DNA of 64,000 nt from Antedon mediterranea (GCF_964355755.1 NC_092673.1:8687001-8751000); one strand, 5' to 3'; counted from the stretch's first letter, positions 38,269-48,549 are shown. The notes: generated by a model not told the origin, from the sequence alone. Program-made: numbers and translations.

Positions 38269-39054
38269 CAGGGACGGACGCAGGGGTGTTGCCCCAGTTG
38301 CCCGGGCAACACCCTTAATTTCATACTACCGGTAAATGTTTTTTTCTGCCACTAAATTAAAATTTAGATCCCATTTCGTCATATTATATATTAACTGTTA
38401 ACGTTATAGAAGTCCAGGGTTGGAAAAGACTATATTTATCTTCATTTCCCTACGTCCGTAATATTTGGGCGAATTTCCGTAATAATTACGGACGTTCCGA
38501 ACTTTGAAAAAACAGTGTTTAATTGCTTCTTTCTTCAAATTTCGATGGTGGTTGCACAGTTTATAGTGGATAAATGAAAATGAATTTTGGAAATTGTGGT
38601 TTTACTGACTTATTCAGCATTTATTTCAAAATAATACAATTTAACGTTTTGCTCACTATATTTATAGCAGCAGCTTCACATTTTTTTTCTAAATTGTTTT
38701 AATTATTAATTGATAATAATTAATTTGTATTAATTGATTTTAATTGCTAGAATTTATTACATTACCGGAAGTACCTTCGTCGGGGACCTCCTCTGCCTTA
38801 AAATGTTATCCTATTGTTTTCGCTTGTGTTTTACCGGCCTGATACGATCTGTTTGCTACTATGTAGCCCGATATAGAGAGTCATTTCTATTTGTCGTGAA
38901 TTTTACGCGCGAGATTACATTTCCGGCCATCTAGGGGTGTCATTTAACAAAAATTCCCGCCACAGGCCCCCCATGGTGGGGCCTATACTCAGTATAGCTA
39001 GGGCTCTCTGGAATCTTGGGCAACCCCCGTAAAATCGTCCTGCGACTGCCCCTG
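38269..39054. mobile_element. hAT-like MITE with CAGGG(A/G)C...CGCAGG ends
   Basis: Left CAGGGACGGACGCAGGGGTG and right end complement CAGGGGCAGTCGCAGGACG. The GGGTGTTGCCC block next to the left end matches GGGGGTTGCCC inside the right. CAGGGGCGGA-type ends are typical of hAT elements. The 786-bp interior is non-coding. It carries a segment (38430-38700) found inverted at 57475-57745 and a segment (38905-38985) shared with 6240-6385. The 8-bp flanks (around GTACGTAC / GTACATTT) agree only partly. Confidence 0.6.
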
Positions 39055-39533
39055 GTACATTTGAAATCACCATTTTTTTTACGCTGAAATTACTGTGTAT
39101 TTTGGAACTACGGTATCTGTGGGCACAACCTAGATGTAGTCTTATTAATTCTAGACACTCACTATAGTGGAATGGAAGTTTTTTACTTCACTATCAACAG
39201 GTATTCATGTTTTGGGAAGCATGTTGACTAAGAGTACAATCACACGTACAGCGTAAGAAGTGGTAAGGTAAGCCACAGATTAAAATGCGCCGGTGTTCAC
39301 ACGTACAGCATTCGTTATATCAATGAATGGCGTTAAACAAAGAAATCCAAGTATTGTTTAAGTTTGAAAAGTTAAATCCAGATTTTTTTTTTTAAACCAT
39401 TTCTTGAAATATCGTCAGCACTTCGTTACCGGAAAACACTCTGCTTTTGGCCATTATTTACTTTTATTTCACACTAAACAATTCATGCGCATTTAGATTG
39501 AAGAGCAGCTGAATAGCTTGTTTTTATTACTCA

Positions 39534-40293
39534 TAGCTAGATCAACTTTCGTATGCACTTTGAGGTCCAGAGAATTTGACTTCAGAAATTGGTTCAGGGT
39601 GGTAATTTTGGCATGGTTACACATTTTGAAAATGTGGCAAAAGGTCAGGGTGAAAGGTTATAAGACCAAACAACAATATGTCCTTAAATCTCGACAAAAC
39701 CTGGTCACAGCAAGGTAATTTTGGTCTCAAATTCATCAGAAGGTATACATTTATATTCAGTCTAATGGGACATTTTAGTGAAAAAATGACCGAAACTGCC
39801 ATTTCTGAACTTTGACCCACATATATATATGTATCTTCGTAACTATTGGTCTTAAATTGTTCAAAATATACATTTTGTTATTTGTTACACATTTAAAAAA
39901 AATGTTACAAGTGATCAAAGGGTCAGGGTCAAGGGTTATATAAACAAATATAAATAGGTACCTGATCTCGGCAACCAATGGTCGCAGCAAGTCAATTTTG
40001 GTCTCAAAATGTTCAGAAGACATGTATTCATATTCAGTCTAATGGGGCATTTTAGTCAAAAATTTGACCCACATACCAGGGCATCTCTGTAAGTACTGGT
40101 TGTAGAAACTTAAATTTGGTATCAAATTGTTCAAAATATACATATTTACATTAATTCTAATATAAAATTTGACCTTTTGCCACATTTTCAAAATGTGTAA
40201 CCAAGCCAAAAATGATTGTTTGACCATCCTTAAACCAATTTCGGAAGTCAAATTCTCTGGACCTTCAAGTGCATACGAAAGTTGATCTAGCTA
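39534..40293. mobile_element. Inverted-repeat element, arms about 120 bp
   Basis: 39534-39650 and 40165-40293 are inverted copies sharing TAGCTAGATCAACTTTCGTA, GGTCCAGAGAATTTGACTTC and CACATTTTGAAAATGTGGCA. The interior has direct repeats with TCAGTCTAATGGGRCATTTT (about 39758 and 40036) and GGTCAGGGT phrases. No coding capacity. Class unknown. Confidence 0.65.
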
Positions 40294-40549
40294 CTAAAGT
40301 ATCATCAGCAATAAAATTTACAATACACAGTAAAAAACAAGAATTGGTAAAATATCTTGAAATAAGGTCAAAATCATTCAAGCGTCGCTGAAGTTAGCTC
40401 TGTGGCATTAGTTAAGATAGGGTATGTAGCTGTCATTAATAACGCCACGGATGTGGCGTTAACTACTGTAATAGTTCACACACCAGGCATAGGCTACACA
40501 AGACGTACGTCATGGCTTACACCATGCGCGTGAAATATCTACCCAGCTG

Positions 40550-40765
40550 GATTTTCCACTGAACATTATAGATTATGTTGATAAACGAAATGATACTTCT
40601 CTTAATGGATACATCTAACATTAAGTGGTGCTAGTAGGTCAAGAAACAACCTCCATATTGAGGATTTTCCAATGAACATTATAGATATGTTGATAAACGA
40701 AATGATACTTTACTCAATGGATACATAAAGTGGTGCTAGGTCAAGAACAACCTCCATATTGGGTG
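40550..40765. repeat. Tandem duplication, unit about 105 bp
   Basis: GATTTTCCACTGAACATTAT ... AACAACCTCCATATTG is followed directly by a second copy with small deletions. Two copies only. Confidence 0.8.
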
Positions 40766-40882
40766 ACTTTCCCTTCAAAATTTACAAAATATTGTTGTAT
40801 TCACATGTTAAAAAACAATATTGATCCAATTCCTATGCAGTTATTCAGATAACTATGAAAGTTGTTGTGTGTATATGTGAAG

Positions 40883-40888
40883 TTTATT
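40883..40888 (-). terminator. Candidate poly(A) signal for SELENOF
   Basis: TTTATT on the plus strand reads AATAAA on the minus strand, about 140 nt beyond the SECIS candidate. This gives a 3' UTR of about 540 nt, reasonable for this gene. There is an AATAAA-like run inside the SECIS itself, which must not be used if the SECIS is functional. Confidence 0.35.
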
Positions 40889-41024
40889 GATTGATGAAGC
40901 AGCTTCTTAATTCTTTAGTTATTAATTGACTTCACACAAACAAAAGAGATTTCTATAAAGACTTTTTAATTTTCAAATAAAGAATGATGTTGAACAATGT
41001 TTGCAGAGGACAAGTGCTGGTATT

Positions 41025-41068
41025 ATCAAGAACTGAACGCCTATTTAGGTTTATTTCAGAGCCGTCAT
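41025..41068 (-). promoter_or_regulatory. SECIS element candidate (type II) in SELENOF 3' UTR
   Basis: Read on the minus strand, 343 nt after the stop: ATGA, a 5' helix strand (CGGCTCTGAA), an A-rich bulge ATAAA, a four-pair mini-hairpin CCTA-AA-TAGG, a 3' helix strand starting TTCAG, and TTGAT. The ATGA / TTGAT pairing gives the U.U, G.A, A.G non-Watson-Crick core. The unpaired AA in an internal loop below a short extra helix is the type II form. Some helix pairs mismatch. It was judged by eye only. Confidence 0.65.
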
Positions 41069-41410
41069 AAATGCATTTGTACCTCTATTAACAGACTAAG
41101 GCATATCTATGCAAAGAATCAACTATTTCCTAAAATATTCTTATTTACTAATTTCAGCACTATCTGCACTTTTCTGTGTCTTTTTTTATTTTGCCTGTTG
41201 CTAAAATTTATCTAAAAATTGCCATAAGAATAGAATATGCACAATACAAGCTAAAACTTGAGTGATATTATGTTAGGATTTTGTCTTGAAGACTATTGAG
41301 CGTTACATAATTTGAATCATTAATTTTTGGTGTAATTATTTTACTAAGGAAATGGGTGAATCTTTGCTATTCCATAGCTGCAACACAAGATTTTACATTA
41401 ACATTTTTCT

Positions 41411-41542
41411 CTAAAGCATATGCAGACGTGTTTGTAAGAATTCTTCCACAGTATCTGTGTTCCATTTCTCAATGCCGAGTGTTTCCTGAACTTTGTTGTT
41501 CTCATCATGGAATTTGATGACAGGATCAGCACCTTTTACATA
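41411..41542 (-). CDS. SELENOF: SELENOF exon 5 (C-terminal, stop TAG)
   Basis: 132 nt, 43 residues plus TAG at 41413-41411; acceptor TTTTTGCAG. It codes YVKGADPVIKFHDENN, then EKWNTDTVEEFL, against human YVRGSDPVLKLLDDNG and LKWNTDSVEEFL. The last residues (QTRLHML) diverge from human SEKLERI, as is usual at this end. Confidence 0.95.
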   Translation of the reverse strand, partial: YVKGADPVIKFHDENNKVQETLGIEKWNTDTVEEFLQTRLHML

Positions 41543-44266
41543 CTGCAAAAATAAAAAACAAATAACAAATATATACAAAAATGTGCAATATAAATCTATA
41601 TATTTCAGCAGTATAATACAATGGGATTCATCAAGTGCAGGTTTAATTGCACTTGAAAGTCACCTTGACCAAAATATTTCAGCAGTATAATACAATGGGA
41701 TTCATCAAGTGCAGGTTTAATTGCACTTGAAAGTCACCTTGACCAAAATATTTCAGCAGTATAATACAATGGGATTCATCAAGTGCAGGTTTAATTGCAC
41801 TTGAAAGTCACCTTGACCAAAATATTTCAGCAGTATAATACAATGGGATTCATCAAGTGCAGGTTTAATTGCACTTGAAAGTCACCTTAACCAAAATATT
41901 TCAGCAGTATAATACAATGGGATTCATCAAGTGCAGGTTTAATTGCACTTGAAAGTCACCTTGACCAAAATATTTCAGCAGTATAATACAATGGGATTCA
42001 TCAAGTGCAGGTTTAATTGCACTTCAAAGTCACCTTGACCAAAATATTTCAGCAGTATAATACAATGGGATTCATCAAGTGCAGGCTTAATTGCACTTGA
42101 AAGTCCTGACCAAACAGTTTTTAATAGATCAGTACATTCAAAACACTTACTTTGATCTTGAGATTTTGAAACTTTTTTAATTTATCACTCTTGATAAATG
42201 CTGAAAGTAAAATTGTTAAAATTTTAATATTTTGAATAAGAAAAATACAGGAACATACAACAGGATTTTTTTTTACACATAAAATCATAATGATCATTTA
42301 TAGTAAGTATTGTTGATATTAATGTAATACTAGCAGTAAACCCTTGCTTCGCAGTCTTTTTCTGCCTTAATATGTGGTTATATACTAATTTGCATGGGAT
42401 GAGTACTAAGTATAATAATAAAAGAAATTTAAAATAACAATTCAACAGAAGGCAAGGTCATTTGGCACCAGAAAGCATTAAGCATTGACAATAATATGAT
42501 TGAAAATGTTCATCTGGTTTGTAGATATAAAAAAAAAGAATATTGCCAAAATAACATTGACAATAATAATTCTAAAATAATAATACTGTAAACGGGTGCC
42601 AGTGTGTAGCAGAAACAAACTTGAAGAAAACTAAAAAACATTAGTTAAAGATATGAAGTGCATACAATGATTAAACTGTCTCTTTCTACACAACACAAAG
42701 TATTATTCTCAGTAAAACATGTATTTTACCAACATTCAGTTGTACAGTACGAATGTATGTTCAAAATTCTTGCGGCCCAGCTCACTGCGGTTTAAGAAGT
42801 ACTTTTGTCATCATGGGAAAATTCTTTTACAGTAATATTCGCTGTTGAGTTTAAACCAAACATTACTGCCAGGGATCTAAACAATAGGTACGCAATTCAT
42901 TTGCAACTATATTTAGAAGTTTACTGAAGTGCACTGTAGTATTGACATACGCTAATACAGCAAAAAGGTATGAATTATGTTCATAATCTAGTTTACAAAT
43001 TTTTTAATTTACGAATAACACTCGGTACTGAGGTGTACGTAAAATAGACTTTTACTGTACCTAACTTAATATTACCTTGGATCTGTGGAAATCTCCCCAA
43101 TTTTCATCCACACACTTCTAGAACTGCACTATGGTATTTCTGAAATGGAAAAGAACTACACATTATAAATCTATAAAATAAAACAGTTTGTTTACGGTAG
43201 TTAGTTTGAAGATTTAATTTTTACTTATTTTGTATTGATTCTTCAGTCTTGATTTTTGTTTGGTACACACCACACCTAACTTTTTAAAACACATCAATCA
43301 TGTGTCATCAAATGAAAATGGCATTTCCTAATGACATTAATGTTTCATCTTATTTTTCCATTTATTTGTCTAGGAGACCGTGAACCTCTATTACTCGTAA
43401 GCCAGAAGTCCCAGCTTAAAATTGGCAACAATAATATACAATATTGAATATTAATATTGGAATCAGTTGAGGCTAGGTTATATTGTTGTGAGGGCGTGTG
43501 ATGCAGTGTGTTAGGTTATATTGTTGTGAGGGCGTGTGATGCAGTGTGTTAGGTTATATTGTTGTGAGGGCGTGTGATGCAGTGTGTTAGGTTATATTGT
43601 TGTGAGGGCGTGTGATGCAGTGTGTTGAACGAAATTGTGAGTTCTAATTGCTTGCCACATTGCTTCTTGTATCCTTAAGCAAGACTCTTTACTTTATGTA
43701 CATTTGAAACTCCGGTGTATAAACACAATTGAGCTGATTACTAGCTGCATTATGGAGTATGTTTTTGATTTAAAAAATGACCGGTGTAATAATGTAAAGC
43801 ACTAAGAAATAAGCGCCATATAAGCAGGAGTATTATTTTTTATTATCAGTAAATGTAATTGACCTACAAGTTCATGAAGTTCTAGATATTTATCTTCTTC
43901 TGTATTGGTTAATTTCATAATATCGCATGCCATTCAGTTTAAAAGTTAATGGTCATTTTTATTGGTCATGTTGTGCAAGGTGAAGCTGGTGACGAAGTTG
44001 GAATAGTTTTTTGTAGTTTGTAGTCATTTAAAGACTTGAGGTATTTAACATAACATTTAATCCAACTCTTGAAAATATTCATAAAAATGTTTGTAACTAT
44101 ATACCTTTGAATCCGCTTCTTCATCCTGTTCACAGCATTCTCTACAGCTATCTAATACCTTATCAAGTTGAAATTCATTTAAGCTTTTACATGAACTGCA
44201 CAAAAGTGTTGATGAAAAACCTAAATCAGTGCATTTGTTTGAATCTATAACCTGATCACCAAAAAC
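41411..44266 (-). CDS. SELENOF: SELENOF, 15-kDa selenoprotein (partial: exons 2-5, exon 1 not found)
   Basis: Four exons on the minus strand join in frame into about 135 residues that follow human SELENOF (165 aa) from just after its signal peptide to the end, with the same intron positions. Visible are the Cys-rich UGGT-binding part (CTDLGFSSTLLCSSC and CRECC), the redox motif C-G-U-K with U coded by UGA, then the thioredoxin-fold core (KLGRFPQIQ, AFIKSDKLKKF, WNTDTVEEFL). Known role: an ER-lumen selenoprotein that binds UDP-glucose:glycoprotein glucosyltransferase and acts in glycoprotein folding quality control. A SECIS candidate lies in the 3' UTR. The missing first exon should code about 28 residues with a signal peptide and end in phase 0 upstream of 44266. 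The gene is convergent with IVNS1ABP. Confidence 0.95.
41601..42113. repeat. 74-bp satellite array, 7 copies, in SELENOF intron 4
   Basis: Units start at 41601, 41675, 41749, 41823, 41897, 41971 and 42045 (last one slightly shortened), each beginning TATTTCAGCAGTATAATACA. Copies are nearly identical. Each unit carries the self-complementary AAGTGCAGGTTTAATTGCACTT-type hairpin (7-bp stem AAGTGCA / TGCACTT). The intron holding it is about 610 bp, so the array is most of it. Confidence 0.92.
42151..42200 (-). CDS. SELENOF: SELENOF exon 4
   Basis: 50 nt, acceptor TACTTTCAG, donor GTAAGT. With the G carried over from exon 3 it codes AFIKSDKLKKFQNLKIK, against human AFVRSDKPKLFRGLQIK. It leaves in phase 0. 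It starts only about 40 bp from the edge of the 74-bp tandem array that fills intron 4. Confidence 0.95.
43020..43066 (-). repeat. pogo/Tigger-like terminal fragment
   Basis: On the minus strand ACAGTAAAAGTCTATTTTAC then GTACACCTCAGTACCGAGTG. It resembles the end at 30857 (ACAGTAGAACCTTTATTTTA). No partner end was found nearby. It lies just downstream of SELENOF exon 3. Confidence 0.35.
43076..43139 (-). CDS. SELENOF: SELENOF exon 3 with in-frame UGA (selenocysteine)
   Basis: 64 nt between the acceptor CCATTTCAG and the donor GTAATA. It codes VLEVCG-U-KLGRFPQIQ. The UGA codon sits at 43106-43104 and replaces the residue that is Sec in all canonical SELENOF proteins. Flanking residues are near-identical to the human exon, the frame is open on both sides, and both neighbouring exons match in phase, so the UGA is a Sec codon and not a nonsense mutation. 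An ordinary gene caller would truncate or skip this exon. Confidence 0.95.
43477..43628. repeat. 38-bp tandem repeat, 4 copies
   Basis: GTTATATTGTTGTGAGGGCG... starts at 43477, 43515, 43553 and 43591; copies are essentially identical. The unit ends GTGATGCAGTGTGTTAG, and the last copy runs directly into the SINE body. The SINE's pol III-type head therefore seems to have been amplified in place. Confidence 0.85.
43591..43850 (+). repeat. SINE (tRNA-like head, conserved centre, LINE-like tail)
   Basis: After the head GTGATGCAGTGTGTTGAAC come AAGCAAGACTCTTTACTTTA, CCGGTGTATAAACAC and GTAAAGCACTAAGAAATAAG followed by CGCCATATAAGCAGGAGTAT and an AT-rich end. The CAAGACTCTTTAC and CGCCATATAAG phrases are those of widespread invertebrate SINEs. 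It lies in SELENOF intron 2, antisense to the gene. Confidence 0.6.
44105..44266 (-). CDS. SELENOF: SELENOF exon 2 (Cys-rich UGGT-binding domain)
   Basis: 162 nt, 54 codons. On the minus strand the acceptor is TTCATTCTTAAAG and the donor is GTATAT after AAG. It codes VFGDQVIDSNKCTDLGFSS, LLCSSC, then CRECCEQDEE. Six Cys are conserved with vertebrate SELENOF (C-x-ELGFSS-xx-LLCSSC and CRGCCQEE). An open frame continues upstream into the intron, but without an ATG, so this is an internal exon. Confidence 0.94.
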
Positions 44267-44309
44267 CTTTAAGAATGAAAATAATCTATGTTTTAGCAAG
44301 TTTAGCAAT

Positions 44310-44824
44310 TAGATAGTTTGTGTAGCATTTTGCTACAACACTCTAGATAAAAATATTCTGCATCTTAAAATTGGAAAGCACCTTAATTTAAAGATCACAT
44401 GCATGAATTTCAGATATAATATTTTTTTTTGTACATAAACTAAAAATGTGTAAAACAGAAATCAAATAAAAAAACATAAATTTTTCTTAAAATGTTAAAA
44501 TACAAATTTATACAATACAAACTATTTTCATCAGTAGTTCAATTCAACATTTATTTAGACCAAAATCAAACATCAACATACATACATACATTGACTAAAC
44601 AAATAAAACAACAATAAAATATCTAAGGTTAGTTATTACATTTCCCATCCATTAGGGAACTGTACTTTAGACCTAATTTATTCACATACAGTAAAATTAA
44701 ATATTAAATTCACCAAACATAGTTTAGAAAAAGATATTAGGCCTAAACATTTCCTATACATTTTTTCACCAACATATCGGGTTAGGAGAAGGATCACCAG
44801 ACAACATGAATTTAATGGGTTTAC
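44310..44824. other. Upstream of SELENOF exon 2: no exon 1 found
   Basis: AT-rich. No minus-strand ATG with a signal-peptide-like frame and a phase-0 donor could be supported here or in the following repeats. Confidence 0.3.
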
Positions 44825-46223
44825 GATGAAATCTGTTGCGTCTGAAATCGGTCGCGTTTGTAATCGGTCGCAATAAAATCAACTTCTGGTATTTTATATG
44901 GCGTGTCGCTAGAGCTATACTTTTGATGATATTGGTCGCGTTTGAAATTGGTCGCGCTATTTTGTATGGAGCGGGATGCATACTAGCGGAATATATATTT
45001 TCTTCGTTTATATAGATTTAATTGATTGATTTTAGGAACTAGATTATTTATGTGGACATTTTTTATTTGGTTAATAAATATTTATTATCAATCATTAAAT
45101 TAATTTTTTTTTTATTTCGCAGGTTTCGGAGAAGGACTGTCTTTTCAAAATGGCCATTTCTAAACATGTTTATATTAGGCATAATATTATATTAGGCATA
45201 CCGTATATTATATTAGGCATATAATAATTTACCTCTATATGTACTGTAATTAATATATTATATAGAAAATATGCAAACAATTACGTAAAAGAGAACAATT
45301 TATTTAAAAACCATAATTTTTACAATGTTGTATAGCCCGTAAAGCCAGCGTATCAATTTTTATACTATGCATACAGTGGCAGATTATATCATATCCATGT
45401 TGTTAACAACATACTATTCGATCACATTATTTAATTTCTATTTTATTTATATCCATTATGTAGGATAATATTAAGTGTATAATGATTATTGTTTAGGCAA
45501 ATCATGTGTATATTTTTATTTCTAATGTTTAAAATACATGATTGTGCAGCTGTTTCCTTTAACAATACGTTAATTTGCTGACGAGGTTTCCCCTTTTTAA
45601 AATACACGCACTTGTTAGTGTCAAATCATGGACAAAACATGTGCGATCGTTGTCCATGGCCAGGTAAAGATGACGTCTATTACTAATAACCATAAAACAT
45701 AAAACATAGGGGCCTCTTGCACGCGTTTTTGTGAAACGACGTATATAATGTACGTATACGTCAGCGATACTATAGATTTTAATTCAAATATCTTTTATTT
45801 CTTCATTTATAATAATCATTTAATGTAAATAATTAAGTAAGTGCAACTCGGTGTCTCACATCCATACGCCGTCCGTAAATCTAAATACTCTTTAAATATC
45901 AGTACAGATTACCTCTTTGAGAATCGTGTCCACCTTTATTATCCATACATTATTCTCACATCTATCATCACAGTCCTACTGTAGGGCCGGTAGATTGAAT
46001 AACGGCATATTATCTATATATTTTATATTCCTAAAACCATGCTCACGTCAGAGTGGCGGATATTGAATGCAAAAATTATTATCAAGCATCATCTTCCTTT
46101 ATTGCATAAACCTCAAGCTGGTATCCACTTGCAGATAGAACGAGTTTCGTAATTAACTGTGATTAAAAAATACGCAATAGGCTACCTATTAAATTATCAT
46201 TTATTATTTTAAAATCGATTTTC

Positions 46224-47846
46224 TAGGGTCTGTTTCTGCTGCATAACGCATTTTAACCGGTTATTTTTAAATAGATTAAAAATAAATAACAATAACAATA
46301 ACAAGACCGCGTTTCTGCTCAATTTGTGCTCCGAAATAACCGGTTAAATCTATGGGTGGTCGTCGAGCAAAACGTCATCATTACCCAAAATGCAATACAC
46401 TCAGACGGAAGTAGTAAGTTGGCTGTTTGTTTACATCGACGTCAGTACACGGTGTACACACGTGTGTGATATCGCCATCTTAAACATGTTAACATAATAA
46501 AATGTTGTCTCCAGGTCTACAAGTTTTGTTTTTTGTAAAGCCTACTTACCATCGGTAATAAAATTAATTCTCATGGCGCCTTCAATAACATGGGGAGGGT
46601 CGTGCAGCGCCCAATCGCCTAGGATAATTTTTATATCTAGCCTAATTCCTGCCATATGACACACGGCCCTTCCCACGTGAACGACTGTTGTCTTTCGCGA
46701 GCGCGGTCCTACAAAAAACTAAACGGAAACAAAAACGAGACTTAGAATGTTGCAATACCTACCAAACGAGAGTAGATAATTGTTAATTAATTATGAAACC
46801 CTACCTTTTATAGCAAAAATCGTCCGAATTTATGTTAAAAACGACGAGTTTAGCCACAAAACCTTAATCAAACGAGAGTATCCAAGTCATAGAATATCGC
46901 ACGCACATAGTGCCTTTAATAGAATAATGAGTATTAAACATTGTTTCGTATATTTATGTACTAACATAAATAATAACACATTTCTATGCTTAATAAAATC
47001 ATATTTAATATATTATCAAAGGCTCTTATAACCTTTGTTTTCGGTCGATATGATGTTTTTCTAAAAAAATGATATGTAAAACGATCAAAGTAAGATTGTT
47101 CATTGTTCTCGTATTAAGGGCGTGCCATAAATACGCTCATTTGGATTAAGTTTTTGTTGCTAAATTCATCGTTTATAACATAAATTCGGATGATTTTTGC
47201 TATAAAATTTGGGTTTTCATAATTAATTAACCATTATCTACTCTCGTTTGGTAGGTATTTGCAACATTCTGAGTCCCTTTTGTTTCGGTTTTGGTGTTTA
47301 TATAGGACCATCCATACCCTTCGCGAGCGTGTACTAACGCCTCAAATTGCTTAGCTTGGGTAGTCCCCGGAACTCCACCCCAAATTCCTCTTTTACTTTC
47401 GCAAAAATGCTCTTATTTATTATCTGTGATTCTTTTCTATTGCCTGCCATCCTTCCCCGTACTTTCTCTCCCCCCACAACTGAATAACATATCTTGTGAT
47501 TTCATTCATCCACATACATGTTCACTTCTTCGTTCGACTGTCAAAACCACGAGGAAAACACACATCGTATGCGACGGTATCTGACCCGGGGTCACAACTG
47601 TCAATCAAATAACCGTTATTTCGTGTTGCAGCTAAGAATTGCTCAGCGATAACCGGTTAAACGGCGTTCTAACACCGATTTAAATTGGTGTTTTTAACCG
47701 GTTATTTTGCGCTGCCTTTTAACCGGTTACCACGAATTTGTCCTGTTTCTGCTGCCAAGAAAATGGAGTTAATTTCTTCACACCGATTTTAATTTATTCA
47801 CACCGATTTTAAGCGGTTATTTTGTATGCAGCAGAAACAGGCCCTA
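46224..47846. mobile_element. Inner element with TAGGGYCTGTTTCTGCTGCA ends and TAACCGGTTA motifs
   Basis: Ends TAGGGTCTGTTTCTGCTGCA and the complement of TAGGGCCTGTTTCTGCTGCA. The palindrome TAACCGGTTA or one-base variants recur at both ends (two at the left, four or five at the right), as expected for subterminal transposase-binding sites. No convincing target duplication and no coding region. Confidence 0.6.
46690..47325. repeat. Core palindrome: about 190-bp arms, about 230-bp loop
   Basis: 46690-46890 and 47110-47325 are inverted copies with AATGTTGCAA, ACCTACCAAACGAGAGTAGA, TTAATTAATTATGAAA, TTTTATAGCAAAAATC and CCGAATTTATGTTA in both. Identity is highest over about 120 bp. Confidence 0.8.
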
Positions 47847-48549
47847 AAAGAACACATTACAATTCATTAAAACCTGTAAGGTAAAATGAAAACACAAAAT
47901 ATTTATAAATAATGAGATAAATATTTATATTTACTGTACCGGTACTTGAAAAATAACGATCGAGGTTTTAAAAAAATGTCAAATAGTAGGCCTGGCCTAT
48001 TAATATTAGAAATTCTAATATTCAAAATTAACTAAAAACATAATGAGAATTTTCATTAAAAACGTATCTAATGCGCCATATACATATTAGCGCGACCAAA
48101 ATAAAATGCGGCCGATATCAAACGTAACTATATAATAAAAAATCGTATCTAGCGACGCTCCATACAAAATACCGGATGTTGATTTTATCACGACCGATTT
48201 CTAACGTGACAGATTTCAAGCGCGAACGATTATACCCGACACCATTTAATAAATGTGCCTACCACCTACCCTTTAGAATGATCGCTAATAAATTTATTAT
48301 TATTGGCATCCATGTATCACCCACTAACATGGTTAATGTTGCATTAGACTTGTTATGTTTAGTGGGTGATACAGGGTAGTAGGGGGCTCCTAAATACGCC
48401 GCTAAATACTAAACCGTCTTGGCCAAAGTCAAGTCGGCCTGAATGAAGTCAAGTCGGCCTGAAGTCAACTTGAACTCAAGTCAACTCGTTTTTGTCCATG
48501 AAAATAAGTGTTTTTTTTTAAATGGGGTATCCCTACTAGGCCAACTTTT

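Larger units (their letters stand above)
44825..48235. mobile_element. Outer inverted repeat pair (about 150-bp arms, 3.1 kb apart)
   Basis: 44825-44975 and 48080-48235 are inverted copies sharing GAAATCGGTCG, AATAAAATCAAC, GGTATTTT and GTCGCTAGA, with repeated (A/T)TCGGTCGCG motifs. Between the arms is AT-rich DNA and, at 46224-47846, a separate TIR element. It may be one large element with a younger insertion. Confidence 0.6.

Noticed and set aside
38003-38335. Plus-strand 110-residue hydrophobic frame
   Set aside because: It runs into the hAT-like element and has no conserved motif or splice context.
40997-41215. Plus-strand 72-residue frame
   Set aside because: It overlaps the SELENOF 3' UTR and SECIS on the other strand and has no recognisable similarity.
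41601-42113. CRISPR-like array with a hairpin repeat
   Set aside because: The whole 74-bp unit is repeated, so there are no spacers; it is a satellite.
43104-43106. UGA as a nonsense mutation making SELENOF a pseudogene
   Set aside because: It lies at the conserved Sec site, the rest of the gene is intact, and a SECIS candidate is present.
44395-44485. Hydrophobic minus-strand frame starting MFFYLIS as the SELENOF signal peptide
   Set aside because: Looks like a signal peptide by chance in AT-rich DNA; no phase-0 donor follows.
46550-46585. Minus-strand ATG followed by GATG and GTAAGT as SELENOF exon 1
   Set aside because: It ends in phase 1, which would open exon 2 in the wrong frame; it has no signal peptide and lies inside a repeat element.
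47408-47470. Plus-strand MLLFIICDSF... as a signal-peptide exon
   Set aside because: Wrong strand for SELENOF and inside the TAACCGGTTA element.
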